In this document: positions 24,682-33,049 of the stretch, in pieces | How positions within the stretch are numbered: the first letter of the stretch is position 1 | Layout: every line of letters begins with the position of its first letter | NCBI GenBank assembly: GCA_033717875.1 | Contig: JADDKJ010000002.1 | Span: forward strand, 62,001 to 126,000 | DNA from: SBBG01 sp033717875 | GTDB lineage: Bacteria > Pseudomonadota > Gammaproteobacteria > Ga0077554 > Ga007554 | Direction of reading: 5' to 3' | DNA length: 64,000 bases | Translations under genes and position numbers: made by a program | The notes under the pieces: model-generated | Seen by the model: only the letters and a program-made list of their open reading frames with translations | What the model was told of the DNA's origin: nothing | Databases searched by the model: none

Positions 24682-27517
24682 TATCCTCTATCTCCGCCAG
24701 CGCCTCGTTCAGCTTCCCTTCGATATATTTCTTGTGGCTGAGAAAGTGAATCGTCGGCAGCCTTTCCGGCTCGCTACCGGAACCGGAGTGCGGTAAGTCG
24801 ATGTCGGTAATATAAATCGGATAGCGCTCTCCGCTCCGGCGCAGCTTGAGCACTTGGCTGGCCACTTCACGAAACAGGTTATTGCCGTGCGCCAACGAAC
24901 TGAACTCATGATCGCCACAGTAGATGGTGAATGCCAGCTTATCGCCACTTAGCCTGTTGGCGACAACCTGAATGCTCAGATAGCCCTTCAACTGCTTTTG
25001 CCGCAACGCTTCCTGCTTCACCAGGAGCGTTTTTCCCAGATCGTCTTTCCTTATCTGATAAATCTCGATCACGTCGAACGGCTTCGCGGCTGAAAAATCC
25101 AGCAGACGCCGGCGGCGAATCACCGCATCGAAAAACAAGGTGAATTGATTGATCAGCGCGGCGCTTTCACAGGACTCGATGGTCTGGCAATACAGCGAAC
25201 CATATTCATCCAGCACATAGACATCAGTATGCGATGCGCCGGCCTGATAAAACATCTGGATGACCTGTGGCTTGTTGACAGAAAATATCTGCGGCAACGG
25301 CGTATCACGCAAAGCATGATTGTCGATTCCGACATGAGCATACGTCGATTTTTCCTCGCCAAGAAAAGTCAGCAGCTCCGGGTAAGACTCGATTCGCCGG
25401 TACCGCAAGCTGTCTCTTTCCGTCCATAGAACGTAATGACAAAGATGCTCCACGGACAACACATAATGCCTTTCCTGGCCAGGAAAACCACCATAAAAGA
25501 AACGCTTGATGCTATCGAACAATTCCTCGGTTCTTTTTTCAATGGTGACACCATGACTCACCGAAAAACAATGTATCGAGAACGGCGCACACGGATAGCC
25601 TTGCGCCGGCGGATTCCAGCGCATATATTCGGCGATGCAACTCATCAGGCCATCCATGCCGAGATACCTGAAGGTCAACACCTCCTTCCAGCTCGTCATC
25701 ACCACCAGATCGAAGGTAAGCGCAAGGTTCTCGCCCATCCCGCCATAACTGAACGCATCCGTCTTGTTGCTCATGTAATGCCGTCCCTGGCGTGTATGCA
25801 CCGCCATCGGATCGACACCCACATTGACGAACAATGCCGCCGTCACCATGGTTGATGAACGGGACAGCTCCTCCATGCCCGTCTCGTTTTCATCAGTATT
25901 CGGAAAAAGCTGCTGAAAACGATTGAGCAATGCGCGCAGCTCTTTTGGCGCAAGATCGCTCTTTTGCGTATGCAACCCCAATATCGTTGCACCATCCATC
26001 ATTTCATTGAAATGGCACCAGGCAATAAGCTCGATCACACTGTGAGACCGCCGAATGGGTTGCGTGCCGCCGCTTTCAACCGAACTTAAGGGGGCGATAT
26101 AAAGCGCCCAATTCTCCTGCCCAGGATCGAAGCCCGTCTCCCAAAAAGTCAAATGACTTTCCTGAAGATTCTGCGATATTCCGCGATTGACGATTTCGAC
26201 CTTGCCCGCCTTGCGCTCGAATGCGGCATACAGTTTGCGCCCCAGAATATTCATATCCTTTTGATTGATCATCGCCAGCCGCGCATGTTCGTGGGCGAAA
26301 TCGGACAGGAAACGGTAGCTTTGCGTCAGCTCATTGGTGAGTATCCTGCGCTCCCTGAGCACGCGATGGATTTTCCACAAAGGCCGCGCATCGAGCATCT
26401 CGAGATAGGCATCGTCCCACTCCCAGGAGCGGGCAAGATCTTTCATCAGATCGCGACGCCAGCCGTCCCTCCCCGTTGTGCGCGCCACGCTCAGTTTTTC
26501 ATTCACCTTGAAATAAAAACTGCGCCTGAACAATTCGAGCCGTTCTTTTTCTCCTGCCTTTGTCAGATGCTCCTCAATCCTGGCGTAGAGCATGATATAA
26601 GGATCAAGCCTGTCCAGGGATGTCTCGCCCTCGTAAATCGCCTTCTTGAAACGCTGGCAAAGCAAGTCACTGGCGGGATATTCATGGGCATAGACTTCCA
26701 TCAACAGCAGCTTTAGCACTGATTTATAAGGTGAATCAATACCCTTGAAGAGCTGCCACAAGGCCGCACCAAAAAACTCTTCCGCGGGTATCTGTGGTAT
26801 CCCGCCGAAATCGATGTATTCCGTTTCACGCACCGCATAGGAATTTTTCAGGGCAGCGAGATGGTCATCATAGCCATCCTCCTCACCGGGAGGCACCAGC
26901 CACCATGCCGGATAACGGCCCGCGAGCAGTAGGCCCGTGCGATAGAACTCTTCCAGTAACAAGGAGTGTTGAGCGCTGCCACTGCCCTCTTTGGACAATT
27001 CGCCTCGTCCGCCCGCCTTGAAACGGGCCGCATTCATGAGAAAAAAATGGACTTCGAGATCGAGCTGCGCCGCCCATCGCTCTATCGCGCCGGCCTTTCT
27101 TCGCAACTCATCGAGCGATTCGTCGGCAATATCCGGTTGATGACAGATCCAAATGTCGAAATCGCTCTTTCCTGAATGGGCGATGGTGCCGCTGCTGCCC
27201 ATCAGAAAAATCGAGAGGATATCGTAGCGCCGCAGGGCCTTGCGCTTATATGTGAAATTGCGAGTGATTTTCTTCGCCGCTTCGAGCGCTCGGCTGTCGG
27301 GCGAATAATCGGAAACACCCACCGGCGTCCGGGTCGAGATGAAGCCCGGCAACAGCATGTGATTGGTATGAAACAGCAAAGGCAACAAATCGAGAAAATC
27401 GCGCTGCCGCTCGCGCAGTGAATCCTGTGCGCGCCGCAACCGCTCGCGATTGATCGCCAGAAAACGCCGCTTGACCGCGTTTACATCCGCCAGTTTCACC
27501 CCGGATACCTTACTCAA
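24671..27517 (-). CDS. cyaA: Class I adenylate cyclase
   Basis: A 948-residue protein, somewhat longer than E. coli CyaA. The N-terminal catalytic half has the nucleotidyltransferase-like FLMGSSGTIAHSGKSDFDIW near residue 106, where the G-S and D-x-D residues bind ATP and metal, then KSVLKLLLMEVYAHEYP and SFYFKVNEKLS. The C-terminal half is the family's regulatory region. It makes cAMP, presumably for the Crp homologue at 50820-51464. It is a single gene converging on the esterase, and its stop codon comes from a family-B repeat. Confidence 0.95.
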   Translation of the reverse strand: MSKVSGVKLADVNAVKRRFLAINRERLRRAQDSLRERQRDFLDLLPLLFHTNHMLLPGFISTRTPVGVSDYSPDSRALEAAKKITRNFTYKRKALRRYDILSIFLMGSSGTIAHSGKSDFDIWICHQPDIADESLDELRRKAGAIERWAAQLDLEVHFFLMNAARFKAGGRGELSKEGSGSAQHSLLLEEFYRTGLLLAGRYPAWWLVPPGEEDGYDDHLAALKNSYAVRETEYIDFGGIPQIPAEEFFGAALWQLFKGIDSPYKSVLKLLLMEVYAHEYPASDLLCQRFKKAIYEGETSLDRLDPYIMLYARIEEHLTKAGEKERLELFRRSFYFKVNEKLSVARTTGRDGWRRDLMKDLARSWEWDDAYLEMLDARPLWKIHRVLRERRILTNELTQSYRFLSDFAHEHARLAMINQKDMNILGRKLYAAFERKAGKVEIVNRGISQNLQESHLTFWETGFDPGQENWALYIAPLSSVESGGTQPIRRSHSVIELIAWCHFNEMMDGATILGLHTQKSDLAPKELRALLNRFQQLFPNTDENETGMEELSRSSTMVTAALFVNVGVDPMAVHTRQGRHYMSNKTDAFSYGGMGENLALTFDLVVMTSWKEVLTFRYLGMDGLMSCIAEYMRWNPPAQGYPCAPFSIHCFSVSHGVTIEKRTEELFDSIKRFFYGGFPGQERHYVLSVEHLCHYVLWTERDSLRYRRIESYPELLTFLGEEKSTYAHVGIDNHALRDTPLPQIFSVNKPQVIQMFYQAGASHTDVYVLDEYGSLYCQTIESCESAALINQFTLFFDAVIRRRRLLDFSAAKPFDVIEIYQIRKDDLGKTLLVKQEALRQKQLKGYLSIQVVANRLSGDKLAFTIYCGDHEFSSLAHGNNLFREVASQVLKLRRSGERYPIYITDIDLPHSGSGSEPERLPTIHFLSHKKYIEGKLNEALAEIEDRNL

Positions 27518-27571
27518 ACCACAGTTGCCCCAGGGTGTTATCGGCCACTAGTGGATTATTTTGATGATCCG

Positions 27572-27826
27572 CTATGGATTATCCGGGTAACACGACCCCT
27601 CCCTCACCCAGGCGCCGCTCTGGCAGCGGAGCAATTCGTTACCGCTGCATATGCGCTGCCCCTCCCGGTATGCTATATCGTTGAAATAACACACCCCTGT
27701 TTCCGGCGCCTCCTGTTCCAACACCTCGAAGTCTTCATCAGATTCCTCGATAACCAAGGAAGTGCGCAATTCGGGATCGGGCGCTCCTACAACGGGGGCA
27801 TGAATATGTTCCGGCCTTTTTGACAT
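27572..27826 (-). CDS. Small acidic protein with a four-cysteine C-terminal motif
   Basis: An 84-residue protein starting MSKRPEHIHAPVVGAPDPEL, with a long acidic linker (EESDEDFEVLEQEAPE) and a C-terminal module GVCYFNDIAYREGQRIC followed by ELLRCQSGAWVREGSC. The spacing C-Y-x-x-x-x-Y-x-x-G-x-x-x-C resembles short DUF1496-like modules. No signal peptide. Family assignment is tentative and function is unknown. Confidence 0.55.
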   Translation of the reverse strand: MSKRPEHIHAPVVGAPDPELRTSLVIEESDEDFEVLEQEAPETGVCYFNDIAYREGQRICSGNELLRCQSGAWVREGSCYPDNP

Positions 27827-27936
27827 GGTGTTGTTTCCTCATGGGATGTTGCAATCGTGACTTCAGCGAATTTTTAGAAGTGCCCTAAAGTTTTTCCACT
27901 TGTGACCGATGATACTATTTTCAGGTAGTCTATACC

Positions 27937-27950
27937 TTGATCTGGATCAA
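27937..27950. promoter_or_regulatory. FNR/Anr box
   Basis: TTGATCTGGATCAA is a perfect match to the FNR/Anr consensus TTGAT-N4-ATCAA. Its centre is 31 bp before the ATG of the PAS-GGDEF gene and just after a possible TATACC -10 (27931-27936), so repression under low oxygen is more likely than classical activation. The regulator gene is not in the window; Crp-family proteins do not normally bind this sequence. Confidence 0.7.
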
Positions 27951-27974
27951 ACAACAGAGGGAGGGCGTTGCGCC

Positions 27975-28787
27975 ATGACAGAGCCACTCAATTCAACCCT
28001 TGCCGCAACCATTTTGCAGAGCGCGCCTTTTGGCGTCGCCCTGCTGGATGCGCAGAACCGGCTGGTGATGGTCAACCGGGCGCTCGAGACTTTCCTCGGC
28101 ATGCCCGCGGCGAAACTCACCACAGAAGACGCGGATCTTGCCCAGGATATCAGGAAATGCCTGTACGACCCGCAAGAACTCATTCATCTGCCGCAGAGCG
28201 GAGCGCGCCCGGCACGCTGGCTGAAATGCTGGCGCCAAACGCTGGAGGGAGGGCAGGGAAACGTGCGCTTCTACGCCGACGTCACCACACAGCAGCAACT
28301 CCAGCAAGAAAATGAACGCCTGAGGGAACAGCACGATCTTCAGGATCCCCTCACCTCGCTGCCCAACCGCCGCGCCATCGTGCAGGCACTGGAACCACAG
28401 GTCTCGCGCAGCCGGCGCTATGAAAACCCGCTGTCCGTCATCGTGCTGAAAATCGCCAACTATTCTCGCCTGGGCGCCGATGGCGATAGCAGCGCGGACC
28501 GGGCGGTGGTGGCCATCGGCCAATTTCTCAAAGACCAGGTGCGCTGGGTCGACATGACGGGGCGCATGGACAACGACGAATTTTTATTGATACTGCCGGA
28601 AACCCCCGAGGCCGCCGCGCGGGAACTGGCCACCAAACTTCACAACCGCATTTCCGATCTGGCTATCGCCACCGCCGATGGCCGGTCTGTCAATGTTGAT
28701 GTGCGTTGCGGCGTGGCTGGCTGGATCAAAGGCGACGACACCAACAAACTGTTACAGCGCGCCCACCAGACGTTATCAGGCGGCTGA
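27975..28787 (+). CDS. PAS-GGDEF protein with a degenerate active site
   Basis: A 270-residue cytoplasmic protein. The PAS domain is at about 5-105 (FGVALLDAQNRLVMVNRALE), followed by a short coiled coil (QQQLQQENERLREQHDL) and a GGDEF domain with DPLTSLPNRRAIVQALE. The signature loop reads GRMDNDEFLLILP, so the two glycines are replaced by D-N and catalysis is unlikely. It may instead bind c-di-GMP or GTP or act as a PAS signal relay. I chose the ATG at 27975, where the PAS region begins. An FNR box precedes it, which hints at oxygen control. Confidence 0.82.
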   Translation: MTEPLNSTLAATILQSAPFGVALLDAQNRLVMVNRALETFLGMPAAKLTTEDADLAQDIRKCLYDPQELIHLPQSGARPARWLKCWRQTLEGGQGNVRFYADVTTQQQLQQENERLREQHDLQDPLTSLPNRRAIVQALEPQVSRSRRYENPLSVIVLKIANYSRLGADGDSSADRAVVAIGQFLKDQVRWVDMTGRMDNDEFLLILPETPEAAARELATKLHNRISDLAIATADGRSVNVDVRCGVAGWIKGDDTNKLLQRAHQTLSGG

Positions 28788-28802
28788 AAAAGATCGGATT
28801 TC

Positions 28803-28863
28803 GCAGGGTGCGTCTCATACACTACGCGCCATAATCATAGATGGCGCGCACGGCGCACCCTAC
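28803..28863. repeat. Intergenic palindromic element, family A
   Basis: It starts GCAGGGTGCGTCTCATAC and ends GCGCGCACGGCGCACCCTAC. Its right end contains CTA, the reverse complement of the TAG stop codon of the VOC gene. Confidence 0.75.
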
Positions 28864-29237
28864 GTCTCAACGATAAACTCAAAGGTATTTCCATCCGGGT
28901 CCCGAGTGAACAGCGCGGGACGCCCGGACCCGGATCGTGTAAACGGCACACCCGCTCGCTCCAGCGCCGCCACAAGATCCTCAAGATCCCCCACCGCCAG
29001 CGCCACATGACGGTCTCTCCCACCATGCACAGGCCGTCCTGTCACAGGATCAGGATTGGGCAGTTGCATGAGATGGATCTGCTGCCCTGACCCCAGGTTA
29101 TACCAGACCCCCGCATAGCCCAGATCGGGCCGCGATTCATCCGGCCGCAGGCCGAGCACGCCCTCATAGAAACGCCGCGACCGGTCGAGATCGGCCACTA
29201 TCCATGTAACGTGCATGATGCCGAGAATATCAACCAT
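28860..29237 (-). CDS. VOC-family (glyoxalase-like) protein
   Basis: A 125-residue protein with the paired beta-alpha-beta-beta-beta repeats of the vicinal oxygen chelate superfamily. The first module is MHVTWIVADLDRSRRFYEGV, with H9 as probable metal ligand. The second contains RHVALAVGDLEDLVAALERA with its own His, and the final DPDGNTFEFIVE gives the metal-binding Glu. VOC enzymes include glyoxalases, epimerases and dioxygenases; the substrate cannot be read from sequence. Its TAG stop lies within the family-A palindrome at 28803-28863. Confidence 0.82.
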   Translation of the reverse strand: MVDILGIMHVTWIVADLDRSRRFYEGVLGLRPDESRPDLGYAGVWYNLGSGQQIHLMQLPNPDPVTGRPVHGGRDRHVALAVGDLEDLVAALERAGVPFTRSGSGRPALFTRDPDGNTFEFIVET

Positions 29238-29289
29238 TCCGATCCGCCCCCGTGAAAAACATCACAATATTATAAATGGTCTTCGTGAA

Positions 29290-29545
29290 ATGACCTTCAC
29301 GGCAGGTTCGACAACAACCACCAACGGCACGGCAACATTGAACGGCGCTTCGAGACAACTGCTGTCACTGCGCTCCGGCGCGGCCGGGCACGCGCTGGAA
29401 CTTCGTGGTCAACTCCGGCGTCACCAAAGCCATTTCCTATGTCAGCGTCGCGGATTCGGATGCCTCGAGTACGGTCACGGTATCCGGTATCGCCCTGACG
29501 GCGGGTCAATCGGCGACGGTGAAATTCCGGGTAACCGTGCAATAG
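29290..29545 (+). pseudogene. Probable gene remnant with C-terminal beta-rich fragment
   Basis: The 325-bp stretch 29238-29562 has no intact gene. From about 29378 one frame reads NFVVNSGVTKAISYVSVADS and continues as a Ser/Thr/Val-rich strand pattern to FRVTVQ and a TAG at 29543. An upstream frame (from ATG 29290, MTFTAGSTTTTNGTATLNG) has similar composition but is shifted by one base. Together they look like the frameshifted end of a secreted or surface protein. Its stop codon is part of the family-A palindrome that follows. The remnant call is inference from composition and frame. Confidence 0.35.
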
Positions 29546-29566
29546 GGTGCACCGTGCGCACCCTAC
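29543..29566. repeat. Short palindromic element, family A
   Basis: A compact palindrome, TAGGGTGC-ACCGT-GCGCACCCTA. Both ends supply stop codons: TAG at 29543-29545 for the remnant on the + strand and CTA at 29563-29565, the TAG of the minus-strand gene. Confidence 0.75.
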
Positions 29567-29805
29567 GAAGAATGTTTACCCTTGCTCTCTTCAAGATGCT
29601 GCCGGGAACAATAATAATGTTCACCGTCGCGCATGGCCTCGATTTTGGGGATATGCAGACCACACTGCTCGCAGCGCACCATGTCGCCCGGCTGCTTCGA
29701 TGAAATGCGGGATGAGTCTTTGGAAGGACGATTGAGGAAACGCTTGACCAGGCGAAATACCAGCCAAACCACGACTACCAGGAGGATGAAGCGGAGAAGG
29801 TTCAT
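29563..29805 (-). CDS. PP0621-like small membrane-anchored zinc-ribbon protein
   Basis: An 80-residue protein with an N-terminal membrane helix (FILLVVVVWLVFRLV, about residues 6-20), a basic linker and a C-terminal zinc-ribbon-like module: MVRCEQCGLHIPKIEAM and HYYCSRQH, giving C-x-x-C and a C/H pair. This layout matches the PP0621 family of short gammaproteobacterial proteins of unknown function. Its TAG stop is contributed by the palindrome at 29543-29566. Confidence 0.8.
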   Translation of the reverse strand: MNLLRFILLVVVVWLVFRLVKRFLNRPSKDSSRISSKQPGDMVRCEQCGLHIPKIEAMRDGEHYYCSRQHLEESKGKHSS

Positions 29806-29821
29806 ACTGTTCCGACGTTAT

Positions 29822-29898
29822 TGGTCGGGGTGAGAGGATTCGAACCTCCGGCCCCTAGCTCCCGAAGCTAGTGCTCTACCAGGCTGAGCTACACCCCG
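29822..29898 (-). tRNA. tRNA-Pro (anticodon CGG)
   Basis: The minus strand folds as a 77-nt cloverleaf: acceptor CGGGGTG paired with CACCCCG, D arm starting TAGCTCAGCCTGGTAGAGC, anticodon stem CTAGC/GCTAG with loop TTCGGGA (anticodon CGG), T arm GGTTCGAATCC, and encoded CCA at 29822-29824. Confidence 0.97.
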
Positions 29899-29909
29899 TG
29901 GTCAACGGC

Positions 29910-30878
29910 TCAATAAGTGCGGGTTACGGAAAATTCGGCCAGTGCATACAGGGCATCCCGATACGGCGTATCGGGGATAACCGCAAGTGCCTCGGCGGCC
30001 TTGCGGGCTTCCGCCTGAGCCGAGCGCGCAGTGTACGCGATCGCTCCGGTAGATTCAATGGCTTTTGTGACCTGGGCGATATTTTCCCGCCCGCCGTGCT
30101 CGATGGCCTGCCGGATGACGGCCGCCTGTTCCGGAGTGCCGGCGCGCATGGCGTGGATCAGTGGCAGGGTAGGCTTGCCCTCGGCCAGGTCGTCGCCGAC
30201 ATTTTTCCCCATCTCCTGCGGCGAGGCGCTGTAATCGAGCACATCGTCGATGAGCTGGAACGCCGTACCCAGGTGCATGCCATAGGCGGCCATTGCCCGT
30301 TCTTCCTCCTCCGAACGCCCGCTGATCACCGCCCCCAGTTGCGCCGCGGCCTCGAACAGCTTGGCCGTCTTGCAGTGAATGACATTGAGATAGCGCTCCT
30401 CGGTGGTGTCGGCGTCATGACAATTGAGCAACTGCATGACCTCGCCCTCGGCGATGGTGTTGGTGGCGTGAGACAGGATCTCCATCACCCGCATGCTGCG
30501 CACATCCACCATCATCTCGAAAGAGCGGGAATAGAGGAAATCGCCCACCAGCACACTGGCCTCGTTGCCCCAGATGGCATTGGCGGTTTCCCGGCCACGG
30601 CGCAGCTCCGAGCCGTCCACCACGTCGTCATGGAGCAGCGTCGCGGTATGGATGAATTCGATGATGGCGGCAAGATCGATGTGATGCCGGCCCCGGTAGC
30701 CGAACGCCTGGGCGCTGAGCAGCACCAGTTGCGGGCGCAGGCGCTTGCCGCCACTATTGATGATGTAATGCCCGAGCTGGTTGATCAGCACGACTTCCGA
30801 ATGCAGCCTGCCGCGAATCACGCCGTCCACGGCGCGCATGTCGTCCGCGATCAGGGCGTGCACGTTTTCAATGTTCAT
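29910..30878 (-). CDS. ispB: Octaprenyl diphosphate synthase
   Basis: A 322-residue long-chain trans-prenyltransferase that makes the quinone side chain. The first aspartate-rich motif is LLHDDVVDGSELRRG and the second FQLIDDVLDY; GGKRLRP (IPP binding) is near residue 43. The ATG at 30878 gives MNIENVHALIADDM, matching the E. coli start and length; 13 upstream residues in the same frame are discarded. Divergent from rplU-rpmA-obgE, the classical arrangement. Confidence 0.94.
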   Translation of the reverse strand: MNIENVHALIADDMRAVDGVIRGRLHSEVVLINQLGHYIINSGGKRLRPQLVLLSAQAFGYRGRHHIDLAAIIEFIHTATLLHDDVVDGSELRRGRETANAIWGNEASVLVGDFLYSRSFEMMVDVRSMRVMEILSHATNTIAEGEVMQLLNCHDADTTEERYLNVIHCKTAKLFEAAAQLGAVISGRSEEEERAMAAYGMHLGTAFQLIDDVLDYSASPQEMGKNVGDDLAEGKPTLPLIHAMRAGTPEQAAVIRQAIEHGGRENIAQVTKAIESTGAIAYTARSAQAEARKAAEALAVIPDTPYRDALYALAEFSVTRTY

Positions 30879-30997
30879 CATTGGCTTGTTATAGTAGTAA
30901 TTGGCTGTGTTTTGCATCTCGCCATTGTAGAAGCTTGAATCAGCGCCTTACAAGCGTAAATTTTGAAAGGGGATGGCTCTTTAGTTCGTTTTCGTGT

Positions 30998-31026
30998 TTG
31001 ACCTTTGCCCATCGGATCGCTAAAAT
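30998..31026 (+). promoter_or_regulatory. rplU promoter
   Basis: TTGACC (30998-31003) and TAAAAT (31021-31026) are separated by 17 bp. This predicts a leader of about 65 nt before the rplU ATG at 31098. Confidence 0.75.
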
Positions 31027-31097
31027 GGGCGTTTATTTAAAGCGCGCAGGATCATTTGCGCTTGCTTTGAGTGGCAAGAATTCTGGAGAAAACAATC

Positions 31098-31409
31098 ATG
31101 TATGCGGTAATCGTGACGGGCGGCAAGCAATACCGGGTCGCCGAGGGTGATGTGGTGAAGGTCGAAAAACTGCCGGTCGAGGCAGGCACTTCTATCGACC
31201 TCGACAACGTGCTGATGGTCGCCAACGGCGATGATATCAAGGTCGGCGCGCCTTATGTCGCGGGCGGCAAAGTCACCGCCACCGTCAAGTCGCACGGCCG
31301 CGGCGACAAGGTGAAGATCGTCAAGATGCGCCGCCGCAAGCACTACCGCAAGCAGGCGGGACACCGCCAGCATTACACGGAACTGCAAATCACCGGCATC
31401 AGCGGCTAG
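31098..31409 (+). CDS. rplU: 50S ribosomal protein L21
   Basis: A 103-residue L21 protein starting MYAVIVTGGKQYRVAEGD, with KVKIVKMRRRKHYRKQAGHR and the terminal HYTELQITGI. I chose the ATG at 31098, with GGAG 11 bp upstream, over an in-frame ATG 27 bp earlier. First gene of rplU-rpmA-obgE. Confidence 0.98.
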   Translation: MYAVIVTGGKQYRVAEGDVVKVEKLPVEAGTSIDLDNVLMVANGDDIKVGAPYVAGGKVTATVKSHGRGDKVKIVKMRRRKHYRKQAGHRQHYTELQITGISG

Positions 31410-31442
31410 GTTAAGACTCTAAATTACGGCAACACCTGTTTC

Positions 31443-31484
31443 GCAGGAGTGCGTCTCAACGCAGGTGCGCACGGCGCACCCTAC
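31443..31484. repeat. Intergenic palindromic element, family A, between rplU and rpmA
   Basis: It contains GCAGGAGTGCGTCTCAAC and GTGCGCACGGCGCACCCTAC. It lies within the 93-bp gap of a ribosomal protein operon, so it will be transcribed and form a hairpin in the message. Confidence 0.75.
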
Positions 31485-31502
31485 TACTGAGGTAACACAG
31501 CA

Positions 31503-31760
31503 ATGGCACATAAAAAAGCAGGCGGCTCCACACGCAACGGCCGCGATTCGGAATCAAAACGACTGGGCGTGAAGCGTTTCGGCGGTCAGCGTGTGCTGGC
31601 CGGCAACATTCTGATCCGGCAGCGTGGCACACACTTCCACCCCGGCGTGAATGTCGGCTGCGGCCGCGATCATACCCTGTTCGCCACAGCGCCCGGCACG
31701 GTTGTTTTCGGCACCAAGGGTCCCGAGAACCGCAAGACGGTGAGCGTGATCGCGGATTGA
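31503..31760 (+). CDS. rpmA: 50S ribosomal protein L27
   Basis: An 85-residue L27 starting MAHKKAGGSTRNGRDSES, with RLGVKRFGGQRVLAGNI and RQRGTHFHPGVNVGCGRDHT. The N-terminus MAHKK reaches the peptidyl transferase centre. Followed by a strong terminator at 31786, so obgE probably has its own promoter. Confidence 0.98.
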   Translation: MAHKKAGGSTRNGRDSESKRLGVKRFGGQRVLAGNILIRQRGTHFHPGVNVGCGRDHTLFATAPGTVVFGTKGPENRKTVSVIAD

Positions 31761-31785
31761 TATCGCGATTCGGCAAGGCATCCGC

Positions 31786-31815
31786 AAAAAGCCCCGTCAC
31801 TGCACGGGGCTTTTT
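31786..31815 (+). terminator. Rho-independent terminator after rpmA
   Basis: AAAAAGCCCCGT and ACGGGGCTTTTT form a perfect 12-bp stem with a 6-base loop and T run; it is symmetric enough to act on both strands. Confidence 0.92.
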
Positions 31816-31833
31816 GTTTAGAATAACCGGCTG

Positions 31834-31947
31834 AACCACAGAGGGCGCGAAGAGCGCGGAGATGTGACATGGATCGCCTTGTGCCCATCCGAACCCCCGC
31901 AACTCAGGCATGTTGATCCTCTTTGCGTCCTCGGTGTCCTCTGCGGT
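31834..31947. repeat. Imperfect inverted-repeat element before obgE
   Basis: The left arm begins ACCACAGAGGGCGCGAAGAG and the right arm ends GTCCTCTGCGGT; the reverse complement of the right arm starts ACCGCAGAGGACACCGAGG. Arms of about 28 bp match imperfectly around 55 bp. The purine-rich ACC-CAGAGG-ACAC arms resemble a common intergenic repeat type in proteobacteria. It lies upstream of obgE. Confidence 0.5.
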
Positions 31948-31987
31948 ACAACCGTGTTTTCAGGATTATTTTCATTCAGTCTGAACC

Positions 31988-33049
31988 ATGAAATTTGTCG
32001 ACGAAGCAACCATCGATGTCAAAGGCGGAGACGGCGGCAATGGCTGCGTCAGTTTCCGCCGTGAAAAATTCATCCCCCTGGGCGGCCCGGACGGTGGCGA
32101 TGGGGGGGATGGCGGCAGCGTCTATCTGATCGCCGACAGCGGCCTGAATACCTTGGCCGACTTCCGCTATACCCGCCGATTCGACGCCGAGCGTGGCCAG
32201 AATGGCATGGGCAGGGATTGCAGGGGCAAGAGCGGCGCCGATTCGCATATCCAGGTACCGGTCGGCACGGCGGTGATCGACGCCGGCACCGATGAGGTGA
32301 TCGGCGACCTGGTCGCGCCAGGGCAGGTGCTGCTGGTGGCGAAGGGCGGCTTTCATGGTCTGGGCAATGCCCGCTTCAAGAGCAGCATCAACCGCGCACC
32401 GCGCCAATCCACGCCCGGCACACCCGGCGAGGAACGCCGTCTGCGGCTGGAGCTGAAACTGCTGGCGGATGTCGGTCTGCTGGGCATGCCCAATGCCGGC
32501 AAATCAACCCTGATCCGCGCCATCTCGGCGGCGCGGCCGAAGGTGGCGGATTATCCCTTCACCACGCTTCATCCTAATCTTGGCGTGGTGAGTATCGCAC
32601 CGCACCGCAGTTTTGTCGTGGCGGACATTCCGGGACTGATCGAGGGCGCCGCCGAAGGCGCGGGTTTGGGTATCCAGTTCCTCAAGCATTTGTCACGCAC
32701 CACGCTGCTGCTACATCTGGTCGATGCCGCCCCGCTGGGAGAGGTTTCCGATCCGGTGGATGATGTGCGCAAAATCGAAGCCGAACTGCAAAAATTCAGC
32801 CCGGAACTCGCCGCGCGCGAACGCTGGCTGGTGCTGAACAAAATCGATCTGCTCCCTGAAGAAGAGCGCGAGGCGCGCTGCCGGGAAATCGTTGCAAGGC
32901 TGGACTGGAGCGGGCCGGTGTTCCGCATCTGCGCAATCAAGGGCGAAGGCACGAAAGAGCTGACCTATAAAATCATGGAACACCTGGAACAGCGCCGGGA
33001 AACTCAGATGCCGATGTCCCAGTCAGCGAACGCTGAAAATGGCAAATAG
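31988..33049 (+). CDS. obgE: Obg-family GTPase
   Basis: A 353-residue ribosome-associated GTPase. The glycine-rich Obg fold covers residues 1-158 (KGGDGGNGCVSFRREKF, GGPDGGDGGDGGSV). The G domain shows GMPNAGKST (G1), YPFTTLHPNLG (G2), VADIPGLIEGA (G3) and NKIDLLP (G4). Required in ribosome assembly and stress signalling. The 3' end overlaps the convergent GGDEF-EAL gene by 77 bp. Confidence 0.96.
   Translation: MKFVDEATIDVKGGDGGNGCVSFRREKFIPLGGPDGGDGGDGGSVYLIADSGLNTLADFRYTRRFDAERGQNGMGRDCRGKSGADSHIQVPVGTAVIDAGTDEVIGDLVAPGQVLLVAKGGFHGLGNARFKSSINRAPRQSTPGTPGEERRLRLELKLLADVGLLGMPNAGKSTLIRAISAARPKVADYPFTTLHPNLGVVSIAPHRSFVVADIPGLIEGAAEGAGLGIQFLKHLSRTTLLLHLVDAAPLGEVSDPVDDVRKIEAELQKFSPELAARERWLVLNKIDLLPEEEREARCREIVARLDWSGPVFRICAIKGEGTKELTYKIMEHLEQRRETQMPMSQSANAENGK

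Noticed and set aside
27901..27915. A TGTGA half-site as a Crp binding site before the PAS-GGDEF gene.
   Set aside because: The second half (TCACA) is missing at the required spacing, whereas the FNR box next to it is perfect.
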